From Aureimonas endophytica (GTDB lineage Bacteria; Pseudomonadota; Alphaproteobacteria; Rhizobiales; Rhizobiaceae), in assembly GCF_014642635.1 (NCBI RefSeq), contig NZ_BMIQ01000002.1:620001-684000 (forward strand): a stretch of DNA of 64,000 nucleotides, in the 5' to 3' direction. Below the pieces are notes generated by a model. The model made no database searches. It was not told the origin of the DNA and was given only the letters and a program-made list of their open reading frames with translations. Positions 9,908-20,459 of the stretch are shown piece by piece. Position 1 is the stretch's first letter, and every line of letters starts with the position of its first letter. The translations under genes and the position numbers were made by a program.

Positions 9908-11383
9908 ATGTTCGTCGCCCGTCTCGCCCACCCCGCCGATTTCGAGGGCTGGCGCGCGGCGGCGCGGCGGGCGGTGGCGCTCGGCATCCCTCCGGAGGAG
10001 ATGAGCTTCGTCACCGGCGAGGAGGCGCCGAGCCTCTTCGCCGAACCCCTGCCGGAGGAGGGGGAGGCGCCGGAGCGGACCGTCACCGTCGCGAAGGCCT
10101 TTCCCGATCTCGCGCGGCACGTCCTCTGCCACCAGGACCCCGAACGCTTCCTTCTCGCCTATCGGCTGCTCTGGCGGTTGCAGACCGAGAAGGGCCTCCT
10201 GGAGATCGCCTCCGATCCCGATGTCCTGCGGGCGGGGGAACTGGCGAAGGCGGTGCGGCGCGACGCGCATAAGATGACGGCCTTCGTCCGCTTCCGCGAG
10301 ATCGAGACGGCCGATGGGCGGCATTACATCGCCTGGTTCGAGCCGACGCACCATATCGTCGAGCTGACGGCGCCCTTCTTCATGCGGCGCTTCGCCGGCA
10401 TGGTCTGGACCATCCTCACCCCGCTGCGCTCGGTCCATTGGGACGGGGCGGACTTGAGCTTCGGGCCGCCGGGCTCGCGCGAGGATCATCCGGCGGAGGA
10501 CGATGCCGAGGCGCTCTGGCTCACCTATTACGCCTCGATCTTCAATCCGGCGCGGCTGAAGGTGAAGGCCATGCAGGCCGAGATGCCGAAGAAATACTGG
10601 AAGAACCTGCCGGAAGCGGCGCTGATCGAGCCATTGGTGCGCGGCGCCGAAGCGGCATCGCGGCGCATGCTGGAAACCGCCCCGACCCTGCCGAGTTTCC
10701 GGCACGAACGGGTGATGGAGCGCGGCGAGATGGCAAGGACGGCGAAACTCGCGGCGGAGCCGCGACACGGCAACCAGCCGCGCACGCTGGACGAGGCGCG
10801 GGCCGAGGCGCGCCATTGCAAGGCCTGCCCGCTCTGGGAGCCGGCGACGCAGACCGTCTTCGGCAAGGGACCGGACCATGCGCCGGTGATCTTCGTCGGC
10901 GAACAGCCGGGCGACCAGGAGGATCTCGCCGGCGAACCCTTCGTCGGGCCGGCCGGCAAGGTCTTCGACGCGGCGCTCGCCGAGGCCGGCATCGACCGCG
11001 ACCAGGCCTATGTCACCAATGCGGTGAAGCACTTCAAGTTCGTGCCGCGCGGCAAGCGGCGCATCCACCAGAAGCCGAGCATGGGCGAGGTGAAGGCCTG
11101 CCGCTTCTGGCTGGAGATCGAGCGCGATCTGGTGCGGCCGAAGCTCGTCGTGGCGCTAGGCGCGACGGCGGCGGCGACCGTTCTCGGCAAGGCGGTGACG
11201 ATCCGCGACACGCGCTCGCGGCTGATCGATCTGGAGGAGGGGGCGAAGCTCCTCGTCACCGTGCACCCGGCCTATATCCTGCGCCTGCCGGACCCCGAAT
11301 CGCAGGCCCGCGAGACCGAGGCCTTCCATCGCGACATGGATCTCGTCCGCGCCACCGTTCCCGAGATCGCGCTTGCAGCCTGA
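9908..11383 (+). CDS. udgX: UdgX-type uracil-DNA glycosylase fused to a DUF4130 domain
   Basis: This 491-residue fusion has an N-terminal DUF4130 domain (about residues 1-250; FVARLAHPADFEGWR, KMTAFVRFRE, SLHWDGADLSFG-like region, YYASIFNPARLKVKAMQ) and a C-terminal family 4/UdgX glycosylase (about 275-490). The latter has the cluster cysteines CKACPL, the catalytic GEQPGDQEDLAGEPFVGPAG, the UdgX-specific loop KRRIHQKPS and HPAYILR. In UdgX the His of KRRIH bonds covalently to the abasic sugar after uracil removal, so this protein should form stable DNA adducts. I chose ATG 9908, which follows AAGGAG at 9894-9899; the frame remains open upstream only by chance. Confidence 0.9.
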   Translation: MFVARLAHPADFEGWRAAARRAVALGIPPEEMSFVTGEEAPSLFAEPLPEEGEAPERTVTVAKAFPDLARHVLCHQDPERFLLAYRLLWRLQTEKGLLEIASDPDVLRAGELAKAVRRDAHKMTAFVRFREIETADGRHYIAWFEPTHHIVELTAPFFMRRFAGMVWTILTPLRSVHWDGADLSFGPPGSREDHPAEDDAEALWLTYYASIFNPARLKVKAMQAEMPKKYWKNLPEAALIEPLVRGAEAASRRMLETAPTLPSFRHERVMERGEMARTAKLAAEPRHGNQPRTLDEARAEARHCKACPLWEPATQTVFGKGPDHAPVIFVGEQPGDQEDLAGEPFVGPAGKVFDAALAEAGIDRDQAYVTNAVKHFKFVPRGKRRIHQKPSMGEVKACRFWLEIERDLVRPKLVVALGATAAATVLGKAVTIRDTRSRLIDLEEGAKLLVTVHPAYILRLPDPESQARETEAFHRDMDLVRATVPEIALAA

Positions 11384-11395
11384 GGGGCGGACTTG

Positions 11396-11419
11396 TCCAC
11401 AGACCCGCAAATCTGTGGA
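11396..11419. terminator. Hairpin after udgX, with a DnaA-box-like TTGTCCACA
   Basis: TCCACAGA and TCTGTGGA form an eight-base stem around an eight-base loop, starting 13 bases after the udgX stop. No T-tract follows, so termination would be weak. The left arm with its flank reads TTGTCCACA, one base off the DnaA consensus; a single near-match is not evidence of an origin. Confidence 0.4.
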
Positions 11420-11499
11420 AGGCGGGCGGGCCGTCCGACTCCTCGCACCCCCCGCGTGCTAGCGCTGTCGTTCGGTAAAATTCGTGGAGAATCCTGGGC

Positions 11500-13023
11500 A
11501 TGAAGGTTGCCGTCGATCTCGGGACGAACGCGGCGGGCGAGCCGGCCGAGCTCGATCTCGAGGAGCTCCTGTCGACGCGCCTTCTCGTCCAGGGCAATTC
11601 CGGCTCCGGCAAGTCGCATCTCCTGCGCCGCCTCCTGGAGCAGAGCGCGCCCTTCGTGCAGCAGGCGATCGTCGATCCGGAAGGCGATTTCGTCTCCTTC
11701 GCCGATCGCTTCGGCCATCTGGTGGTCGATGCCGACCGCACGCCGAACGAGTTGCAGCGCATCGCGCAGCGCATCCGCGAGCACCGCGCCTCGGTCGTCC
11801 TCAATCTCGAAGGGCTCGATGCCGAGGTGCAGATGAGCTGCGCGGCGGCCTTCCTCAACGGTCTCTTCGATGCCGAGCACGCCTATTGGTTTCCCATGCT
11901 GATCGCGGTGGACGAGGCGCAGCTCTTCGCTCCGGCGATCGCCGGCGAGGTGTCGGACGAGGCGCGCAAGCTCTCGCTCGGCGCGATGACCAATCTCATG
12001 TGCCGTGGCCGCAAGCGCGGCCTCGCCGGCATCGTCGCGACGCAGCGCCTCGCCAAGCTCGCCAAGAACGTCGCGGCCGAGGCCTCGAACTTCCTGATGG
12101 GCCGCACCTTCCTCGATATCGACATGGCGCGCGCCGCCGATCTTCTCGGCATGGACCGCCGCCAGGCCGAGCGCTTCCGCGATCTGGAGCCCGGCCATTT
12201 CGTGGCGCTCGGCCCGGCTCTGTCGCGCCGGCCGGTGGCCATCCGCATCGGCTCGGTGGAAACGCGCGGCCGCACCGGCCGGCCTTCGCTGATGGCCCTG
12301 CCGGAGCTCGCCCAGGCCGACATGCGCGATCTGATCTTCGCCAGCGCCGAGGACGAGGCGTTCACGCCGCCCCCGCCGCGCGAGCCGGCGGCGCCGCGCG
12401 TCTCGACGCACGAGCTCCTCGGCCGCGTCGCCGCGGGGCGCGAGAAACCCGTTGCCGCGCCGGAGGACGAGGATTCGCGCAGCGAGGACGAGCGCCGGCT
12501 GATCGTCGAGGAGATCTTCGCCGAGATGCTGGCCGATCCCGACGCCGCCTTCCGTCCGGTGCCGGTGCTGTTCCAGGACTTTCTCACCCATTGCCGGCTG
12601 AAGCGCCTGCGCGGGGCGGAGACCGACATGGCCGCCTTCCGCCGCCGGCTGTCGCTGGCGCGGGCGGGCGTCACGGAAGATGTCGCCGACGAGAGCTGGC
12701 AGGCGGTGATCGCCGCCTCCGACGCCCTGCCGGAGGACATGCAGGGCGTGTTCCTGATGCTGGCGCGGGCCGCCCGCGACGGCGCCGACTGCCCGACCGA
12801 CGAGGCGCTGGCCCGCGCCTATGGCAGCCATTCGCCCTCGCGCGGGCGCTTTCTCCTCGGCTTCATGGCCGAGCGCGGCCTCGTCAAGGTCGAGCAGGAC
12901 TTCAAGGGCAATCGCGTGGTGACGATCCTGCCGACCGGCTGGCGCCTCGTCCAGCGCGGCAAGCCGGTGAAGGTCGACGAAGCCCGCGCCCGCCGCGCCG
13001 CCCGGCTGACGACGAAGGTCTGA
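11500..13023 (+). CDS. HerA-like ATP-binding protein
   Basis: A 507-residue P-loop ATPase of the HerA/FtsK superfamily. The Walker A is VQGNSGSGKSHLL (about residues 31-43), the region VDPEGDFVSF follows, and the Walker B is LIAVDEAQLF (about 134-143). A sensor/arginine-finger-like stretch RGRKRGLAGIVATQRLAKL follows (about 170). HerA-like proteins pump or translocate DNA; some pair with NurA for end resection, others act in defence systems. No nuclease partner lies next to this gene. The C-terminal 200 residues are acidic and unrecognised, followed by a possible winged-helix end (GSHSPSRGRFLLGFMAERGLV). The start ATG follows GTGGAGA. Confidence 0.75.
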   Translation: MKVAVDLGTNAAGEPAELDLEELLSTRLLVQGNSGSGKSHLLRRLLEQSAPFVQQAIVDPEGDFVSFADRFGHLVVDADRTPNELQRIAQRIREHRASVVLNLEGLDAEVQMSCAAAFLNGLFDAEHAYWFPMLIAVDEAQLFAPAIAGEVSDEARKLSLGAMTNLMCRGRKRGLAGIVATQRLAKLAKNVAAEASNFLMGRTFLDIDMARAADLLGMDRRQAERFRDLEPGHFVALGPALSRRPVAIRIGSVETRGRTGRPSLMALPELAQADMRDLIFASAEDEAFTPPPPREPAAPRVSTHELLGRVAAGREKPVAAPEDEDSRSEDERRLIVEEIFAEMLADPDAAFRPVPVLFQDFLTHCRLKRLRGAETDMAAFRRRLSLARAGVTEDVADESWQAVIAASDALPEDMQGVFLMLARAARDGADCPTDEALARAYGSHSPSRGRFLLGFMAERGLVKVEQDFKGNRVVTILPTGWRLVQRGKPVKVDEARARRAARLTTKV

Positions 13024-13051
13024 AGGAACGGCGCGGGCGTATCACCGCGTT

Positions 13052-13174
13052 CCTTCTCCCGAGCCGGGAGAAGGTGCCGGCAGGCGGATGAGGGAGCCGT
13101 AGCGTGCCGACGGCGGCGCCCTACGCTTCCCTCACCCGACCCTTCGGGCCACCCTCTCCCGACCCGGAAGAGGG
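13052..13174. repeat. Intergenic palindromic repeat element, copy 1
   Basis: The element starts with a perfect hairpin (CCTTCTCCCG-agc-CGGGAGAAGG, 13052-13074), continues with GGATGAGGG and CCCTCACCCGACCC blocks, and ends with a second hairpin (CCCTCT/AGAGGG arms at 13152-13157 and 13169-13174). The same layout occurs at 25898-26034. It resembles the short palindromic elements common between genes in Rhizobiales, and sits between the convergent HerA-like and DUF2585 genes. Confidence 0.7.
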
Positions 13175-13207
13175 AGGGGCGCCTATTCCTGAACGGGCCG
13201 TCCTTCG

Positions 13208-13789
13208 CTACACCGCCACGCCCACCAGCCGCAGCGTGCCGATGATGAAGCCGTCATGGGCGCCGAGGCTGACGGCGATCTCGATGGCGACGACGATCGC
13301 GAGGATGGCCGGCCAGGCGAGCCAGGGCATCGCGCCGGCGCCGGCGAGGGCGAAGAGCGTGTCGCCGAAGGAATTCAGCAGGCTGTCGCCGGAATAATGC
13401 GGCGCATTGGCGCCGCCCGAGAAGACGCCGATGATCCAGGGTGTGTTCTCCGCCACTTCCCAGATCGAATGGCCGAAGAGCACGGCCAGCAGCATATCCG
13501 TCCGCGACCAGTGCGGCCGCAGATACCGGACGAGGGCGAAGAGGCCCATGCCGAAGGCGATGTGGAGGAGGGAGAACCAGTCGGCGAATTGCTGCGAGTT
13601 CTCGGCCGGATCGGCGCCGAACTGCCAGAGCGTGACCTTGCCGCAGGGGCAGACCGGATCGCGCCCCATCAGGAGAAGGATCGCCGCCATCGCACCGAGG
13701 ATGCCGAGGGCCGTGGCGAGCCGCGCCGAGGCGGCCCTGGGGAAGGGGCTGCGTTCGTCGGCCGGCACGGGAGGGGTCAGAGACGACAT
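13208..13789 (-). CDS. DUF2585 (UPF0314) family membrane protein
   Basis: A 193-residue inner-membrane protein with about four to five hydrophobic segments (first at LATALGILGAMAAILLLMG, last at AILAIVVAIEIAVSLG). The family signature MGRDPVCPCGKVTLWQFG follows the first helix, and the QFADWFSLLHIAFGMGLFALVR and HSIWEVAENTPWII blocks come later. It is conserved in Rhizobiales; its function is unknown. It is divergent from crtX. Confidence 0.85.
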   Translation of the reverse strand: MSSLTPPVPADERSPFPRAASARLATALGILGAMAAILLLMGRDPVCPCGKVTLWQFGADPAENSQQFADWFSLLHIAFGMGLFALVRYLRPHWSRTDMLLAVLFGHSIWEVAENTPWIIGVFSGGANAPHYSGDSLLNSFGDTLFALAGAGAMPWLAWPAILAIVVAIEIAVSLGAHDGFIIGTLRLVGVAV

Positions 13790-13922
13790 GGTCCGTCCTG
13801 AACGTACCGCAGCGAAGCGGGTTGCGTGTCCGCGCGCGGTGCATCGCCCGCCTGCGCAAAAAAGCGCGGCGGCCGGGCCGCCGGCATCGCCGCCGCCGGT
13901 CCTGCCGCTATCTTCGTCGGCG

Positions 13923-15188
13923 ATGGCGCGCTTCGTTCTGATCCCATCCCCCTTCGTCAGCCATATCCGCGTCTTCGAGGCTCTCGCGGACCGCCTCGTC
14001 GCGCGCGGCCATCACGTCGCCTTCCTCGTCAATGACGGCGTCAGGCGCCATGTCGTCGCCAATGCCGAGCTGCGCTCCGTCCGGGAGGAGGGGCGAGGCG
14101 GCCTCGAGGCGATCGTCCGGCGCGCGGCGCGGCCGAGCGGACCCTTCGGCATCCTGCGCACCGTGGCCGATGTCGCGGCGCTGACCGACGCGCTCTGCCG
14201 CGACGGACCGGCGATCCTCGGCGCGTTGAAGCCGGACATGCTGGTCGGCGACGAGATGGAGCCCGCCACCGGCCTCCTCGCCGAGCATCTGCGCCTGCCC
14301 TATGCTTCGGTCGCCGCGGCGCTGCCGATCGATCCGGCGCCGGGCATTCCCTTGCCCTATCTGTCCTGGTCCTTCGATCCGAGCCCGGACGGGCTGAAGC
14401 GCAATCGCGGCGGCGAGACGGTGGCGCGCCTGTTCCTGCGGCGGCAGCGCCGCGTGATCGAAGCCTGGGCCGGACGGTTCGGCCTCGCGCCGCGCGGCGG
14501 CGTCGAGGACTGGCTGTCGCCGACGCTCCGCATCGCCCAGACCGTGCCGGGCTTCGACTTTCCGCGCCCCGCCTCGCCGATCTTCCACGCGGTCGGTCCG
14601 ATCCGGGCCGAAAGCCCGCTCGCCCCGGCGCTGCCCCTCGCGATCGAGCGCGGACGCCCGCTGGTCTTCCTGTCCTTCGGCACCATGCAGGGGCATCGCC
14701 TCGGCCTGTTCCGCCGTCTGGTGCGGGGCGCGCACGACCATGGCGCGCAGGTGCTTCTCGCCCATTGCGGACGCCTCGGCGCGAAGGACGCGGCGAGGAC
14801 CGGCGCCGACCATGTCACGGATTTCGTGTCGCTGCCGGCCGTCATGCGCCAGGCGGCGCTCTGCATCACCCATGGCGGGCTGAACACGGTGATGGACGCG
14901 CTGGCGGCGGGCGTGCCGCTTCTCGTCGTGCCGATCGCCTTCGACCAGCCGGGCGTCGCCGCCCGCGTCGTGCATCACGGGGTCGGCGAGGCGCGGTCCC
15001 GCGTCATGGTGTCCTGCGGTCGCGCCGAGGCTTCCATCGGGCGGCTCCTCGCGTCATCCACGGCCCGGGCCAAGGCGGCGGCGATCGGCCGCGAGATCGC
15101 CGAGGCGGGCGGAGCGGAACTGGCGGTGGACCTCATCGAGAACGCACTGAAGCCCAATGCGGTCGAGCGGCAGGTCGCGCTTGCCTGA
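13923..15188 (+). CDS. crtX: Zeaxanthin glucosyltransferase
   Basis: This 421-residue GT-B fold glycosyltransferase should transfer glucose from UDP-glucose to zeaxanthin hydroxyls. The N-terminal domain begins MARFVLIPSPFVSHIRVFEALADRL. The C-terminal nucleotide-sugar domain has VFLSFGTMQGHR, DFVSLPAVMRQAALCITHGGLNTVMDALAAGVPLLVVPIAFDQPGVAARV, the UGT signature with its His. It is the first gene of the forward crtX-crtY-crtI-crtB operon, and the context makes the CrtX assignment firm. I chose ATG 13923, which gives the usual N-terminus; open frame continues upstream without homology. Expected product: zeaxanthin mono- or diglucoside in the membrane. Confidence 0.88.
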   Translation: MARFVLIPSPFVSHIRVFEALADRLVARGHHVAFLVNDGVRRHVVANAELRSVREEGRGGLEAIVRRAARPSGPFGILRTVADVAALTDALCRDGPAILGALKPDMLVGDEMEPATGLLAEHLRLPYASVAAALPIDPAPGIPLPYLSWSFDPSPDGLKRNRGGETVARLFLRRQRRVIEAWAGRFGLAPRGGVEDWLSPTLRIAQTVPGFDFPRPASPIFHAVGPIRAESPLAPALPLAIERGRPLVFLSFGTMQGHRLGLFRRLVRGAHDHGAQVLLAHCGRLGAKDAARTGADHVTDFVSLPAVMRQAALCITHGGLNTVMDALAAGVPLLVVPIAFDQPGVAARVVHHGVGEARSRVMVSCGRAEASIGRLLASSTARAKAAAIGREIAEAGGAELAVDLIENALKPNAVERQVALA

Positions 15189-16349
15189 GCGCTTCGATCT
15201 CGTCCTTGTCGGCGGCGGCCTCGCCAACGGGCTCATCGCCTGGCGCCTGCTCGAACGGCGCCCCGACCTGTCGCTCCTCCTTCTCGAAGGCGGCGAGGCG
15301 ATCGGCGGCAACCACACCTGGTCCTTCCACGAGCACGACCTGACGCCAGCGGAAAATGCCTGGCTCGCACCCTTCCTGTGCCATGCCTGGCCGGATTACG
15401 AGGTGCGCTTTCCGGCGCGGCGCCGGCGGATCGCCACCGGCTATCGCAGCGTCGCCTCCGACCGCTTCCGCGATCTCCTGACGGGCCGCCTCGGCGCGGC
15501 GCTGCGCCTGCGGGCACGGGTCGCCGGGCTCGCGCCGGAGGCCGTCACCCTCGCGGATGGCCGGCGCATCGAGGCCGGCGCGGTGATCGACGGGCGCGGC
15601 CATGCGGCGAGCCCGCATGTCGATCTCGGCTATCAGAAGTTCCTCGGCCAGGAACTCCGCCTCGCCGCGCCGCACGGTCTCGTCCGGCCCGTCGTGATGG
15701 ATGCGACAGTGCCGCAGGAGGACGGCTATCGCTTCGTCTATCTCCTGCCCTTCGGCCCGAGCGACCTCCTCGTCGAGGACACCTATTATGCCGACGGCGC
15801 GGCGCTCGACCGCGCGGCGCTGCGGCGGCGGATCGCCGATTACTGCGCGGCGGCCGGCTGGCGCGTCGCCGGGGTGATGCGCGAGGAGGACGGCATCCTG
15901 CCGATCGCGCTCGACGGCGACATCGCGGCCTTCTGGGCGGCGCGGGCGGGCGTGCCGGCGAGCGGGCTCGCCGCCGCGCTCTTCCATCCGACGACCGGCT
16001 ATTCGCTGCCCGACGCCGCGCGCCTCGCCGACCGGATCGCCTCGGCGCCCGACCTCTCGGCCCCGGCGCTCTTCGCCCTTTGCCGCGACTGGTCGATGGC
16101 GCGCTGGGAGGAGCGTCGCTTCTTCCGGGCGCTGAACCGCATGCTCTATTTCGCCGGCGAACCGCGCCGCCGCTTCGAGATCCTCCAGCATTTCCATCGC
16201 CTGCCGGACGAGCTGATCGCCCGCTTCTACGCGGCACGGCTCACCGGTCCCGACAAGCTGCGCGTCCTGGCCGGGCGTCCCCCCGTGCCGGTCATGGGGG
16301 CGCTCGGCGCCCTCGCGCGCCCGCGCCCCATTCGGAAGGAACACGCCTG

Positions 16350-16350
<1 letters not shown>
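15157..16350 (+). CDS. crtY: Lycopene beta-cyclase
   Basis: CrtY closes both ends of lycopene to beta-rings, giving beta-carotene. The 397-residue protein has the N-terminal FAD/NAD fold FDLVLVGGGLANGLIAWRLLE, then EGGEAIGGNHTWSFHEHD (cyclase motif), IDGRG, EDTYYADG, EEDGILPIALDG and FHPTTGYSLPDA, all typical of the CrtY family. The ATG at 15157 overlaps the crtX end by 32 bases. A TTG at 15181, overlapping the crtX stop more tightly, would give the shorter usual N-terminus MPERFDLVLVGGG and may be the real start. The stop overlaps the crtI ATG (TGATG). Confidence 0.92.
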
Positions 16351-17838
<1,488 letters not shown>

Positions 17839-17861
<23 letters not shown>

Positions 17862-18807
17862 CGCCGGCGCGGCGGCCGACCGCGCCGAGGTGCTGCGGCT
17901 GGCGGCCGGAACGATCGCCAGGGGCTCGCAGAGCTTCGCGGCGGCGGCGCGGCTCTTCGAGCCCGAGACGCGGGCCGACGCGATCCTGCTCTATGCCTGG
18001 TGCCGGCACTGCGACGACGTGGTGGACGGCCAGTCGCTCGGCCATGGCGGCGCGGCGCCTCCGGCGGCGGAGGCCCTGGCGCGCCTCGCCGAGCTGGAGG
18101 AACAGACGCGCGCCGCCTTCGCCGGGGCGACGCCGGCCGACCCGGCCTTCCGCGCCCTCGCGCTCGTCGCGCGGCGGAGGCGTCTGCCGCTCGCTCTCGC
18201 CCTCCATCATCTCGACGGCTTCCGCATGGATGTCGAGGAGCGGCGCTACGCGACGCTGGAGGATCTTCTCGAATATTGCCACCGCGTCGCCGGGGTCGTC
18301 GGCACCATGATGGCGCGGATCATGGGCGCCAGCGATCCGCTCGTCCTCACCCGCGCCGCCGATCTCGGCCTCGCCTTCCAGCTCACCAATATCGCCCGCG
18401 ACATCGTGCCGGACGCGACGGTCGGGCGGGTCTATCTGCCGGAGGACTGGCTGCGGCAGGCGGGCCTCAGCCGGGAGGATCTGACGGACCCCGAGGCCCG
18501 CGAGCGGCTCGCCCGCCTCGCGCGCCGGCTGGTGGAGACGGCCGAGCCCTTCTACGCCTCGGCCCGGATCGGGATCGACGCGCTGCCGCGCCGCTCGGCC
18601 TGGGCGATCGCGACGGCGCTCGGCGTCTATCGCCAGATCGGGCTCGACGTGGTGGCGCGGGGACCCGGCGCCTGGGACGGCCGGGTCGCGACGAGCGGCC
18701 TCGCCAAGCTCGGCCATGTCGCGAAGGGCGCGGGCGTCGCGCTCAGCCGGCGGGCGGGCGCTCCGCCGCCGCGCCCGGCGGCGCTCTGGGCACATCGCTG
18801 GATCTGA
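17839..18807 (+). CDS. crtB: Phytoene synthase
   Basis: CrtB condenses two GGPP molecules to phytoene. The 322-residue protein has the first Asp-rich motif YAWCRHCDDVVDG (DxxxD, about residues 51-63), RVAGVVGTMMARIMG, and the second motif LAFQLTNIARDIVPDA, followed by GRVYLPEDWL. The start is either ATG 17839 or ATG 17848, both within the crtI end; neither has a clear ribosome site, which fits coupling. The 3' end overlaps the convergent crtZ by 65 bases. Confidence 0.93.
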
Positions 18808-19315
18808 CGGCCTCGCGCTCGGCCCGGCGCTCGCGTTCCACCGCGCCGGAGGCCTTCAGCTGCGCGTTGAGCCGGTCGATCGGCGGGGCGTAGAGGAAGC
18901 CGAAGGACACGCCGTCCTCCTTGCCCTTGACGGCGTGGTGCAGCCGATGCGCCTGGACGAGCCGCTTGGCATAGCCCTTGTGCGGAATGGCGCGGAACGG
19001 CCAGCGCTGATGCACCAGCCCGTCATGCACGATGAAATAGAACAGGCCGTAGAGGAGGATGCCGGTCGCGAGCGCGGTGACGAGCGGATAGCCGTAGGCG
19101 CCGACCGCGAAGAGCACGATCGACACGCCGGCGAAGACCAGGGCGTAGAGGTCGTTCTTCTCCAGAAGCTCGTCATGCGGCTCGTGATGCGAGCGGTGCC
19201 AGCCCCAGCCCCAGCCATGCATCACGTATTTGTGCGTCCACCACGCGACGAATTCCATGCCGAGAAAGGTCGCCAGCGCCACCAGGATGAGCACCGGCCA
19301 GCTCGTCAGCTCCAT
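18743..19315 (-). CDS. crtZ: Beta-carotene hydroxylase
   Basis: CrtZ adds 3-hydroxyls to both beta-rings, giving zeaxanthin. This 190-residue membrane di-iron enzyme has the full His set: HKYVMHG, HRSHHEPHDEL, FYFIVHDGLVHQRWP and HRLHHAVKGKEDGVSFGFLYAPP. Four hydrophobic segments are visible. I chose ATG 19315 (MELTSWPVLILVALATFLGMEFVAWW); further upstream open frame has no resemblance. The C-terminal 30 residues are a Pro/Ala/Arg tail coded antisense to the crtB end. It lies 25 bases downstream of crtE on the same strand, so the two form a reverse-strand operon. Confidence 0.94.
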   Translation of the reverse strand: MELTSWPVLILVALATFLGMEFVAWWTHKYVMHGWGWGWHRSHHEPHDELLEKNDLYALVFAGVSIVLFAVGAYGYPLVTALATGILLYGLFYFIVHDGLVHQRWPFRAIPHKGYAKRLVQAHRLHHAVKGKEDGVSFGFLYAPPIDRLNAQLKASGAVERERRAEREAVRSSDVPRAPPGAAAERPPAG

Positions 19316-19340
19316 CGATTCGCTCCGTTGCGGCCCCGGC

Positions 19341-20297
19341 TCACGCCAGGCCGACTTCCCTTTCGCCGGCGCCGGCTTCCGCCGGGCGCGGCGCCCGTTC
19401 GGCCGGCATCGCCGCGCGAAGTGTCGCGCCGATGGCGAGGTCGACCAGACCCTGCATGCGGCTGCCCGGGCCGAAGACGCAAGCCAGCGAACGCTCGGCG
19501 GCGCTCGCATGGCGCTCGATGCGGCGCTGCACGGCCGCCGGTCCCATCATCGCGACGATGGTCGACTTGTTGCGGTCCTGCCCGACATCCTTGCCGAGTT
19601 CGGCCGCCGCCGCCAGCTGGTCGAGCAGATCGTCGACGAGCTGGAAGGCATGGCCGAGCTCCTGGGCGAAGAGCCGCAGTTCCGCCCGGTCCGGCTCGCG
19701 CGCGCCGGCGATGACGCCGCCGATCTCCACGGCGGCGCTGAAGAGCGAGCCGGTCTTCAGTCCGTTGGCGGCGGCGATGCGGGCGACGGGCCGCTCCGCC
19801 GCTCCGCCGCGCAGGTCCTCGAACTGGCCGGCGACGAGGCCGCGCACGCCGACGGCGCGCGACAGGATGGCGATCGCCTCGAGCCGCGCCTCGGCGCCGA
19901 GATCGGGAATCGTCGCGAGCAGCTGGCTGCTGCCGGCCAGCGCCCCGATCGCGACGAGCACCGCCACGTCCTCGCCATGGCCGATATGCACCGCCGGCAG
20001 GCCGCGTCGCATGGTCGCATCGTCCATGCAGGGCAGGTCGTCGAGGACGAGCGAGGCGGCATGCACCATCTCCACCGCGCAGCCGGCATCGATCGCCGCC
20101 TCGGTGGCGCCGCCGAGATCCTCGGCCACCACCACCGTCATCAGGGGGCGCAGGCGCTTGCCGGGCGCCAGCACGCCGTCGCGCAGCGCCTCGGTCAGCG
20201 CCGTCTGGCCGGCCAGCGTCTGCGGCAGCACCGCTTCCAGGCGCAGGTCGATCCGTCTTCGGATGGCATCCAGGCTTGTCTTGAGGTCTGGCGTCAT
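19341..20297 (-). CDS. crtE: Geranylgeranyl diphosphate synthase
   Basis: CrtE makes GGPP from IPP and allylic diphosphates, feeding CrtB. The 318-residue polyprenyl synthase has PGKRLRPL, the first Asp-rich motif LVLDDLPCMDDATMRRG (DDx4D) and the second LGHAFQLVDDLLDQ. The AVEMVHAASLVLDDLPCMDD region is typical of the CrtE/IspA group; the crt context favours GGPP over FPP. I chose ATG 20297 over the TTG at 20318. The gene is divergent from fni, with about 160 bases between starts that should hold both promoters. Confidence 0.92.
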   Translation of the reverse strand: MTPDLKTSLDAIRRRIDLRLEAVLPQTLAGQTALTEALRDGVLAPGKRLRPLMTVVVAEDLGGATEAAIDAGCAVEMVHAASLVLDDLPCMDDATMRRGLPAVHIGHGEDVAVLVAIGALAGSSQLLATIPDLGAEARLEAIAILSRAVGVRGLVAGQFEDLRGGAAERPVARIAAANGLKTGSLFSAAVEIGGVIAGAREPDRAELRLFAQELGHAFQLVDDLLDQLAAAAELGKDVGQDRNKSTIVAMMGPAAVQRRIERHASAAERSLACVFGPGSRMQGLVDLAIGATLRAAMPAERAPRPAEAGAGEREVGLA

Positions 20298-20459
20298 GCC
20301 GCAGCGATCGCTTTCCAAGGCCGGTCGAAACTACGGCTTGACGCCGCTCACGGCTTCGTGCCGCATTATGATAGTTGTTGCGATTGAATCGGGTGCCAAG
20401 TGGCCGTAGTGCCGCAAGGGCGATTTCCGACAAGTTTGCGGGAGTGCAACCTCTTGTCG

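Noticed and set aside
9497-11068. Upstream extension of the PIN toxin frame to a 664-residue protein
   Set aside because: The part before the ATG at 9496 is antisense to udgX and the antitoxin region. The antitoxin-toxin ATGA overlap fixes the start.
11393-11420. Chromosomal origin based on TTGTCCACA near udgX
   Set aside because: Only one imperfect DnaA box is present, with no AT-rich unwinding region and no origin-linked genes.
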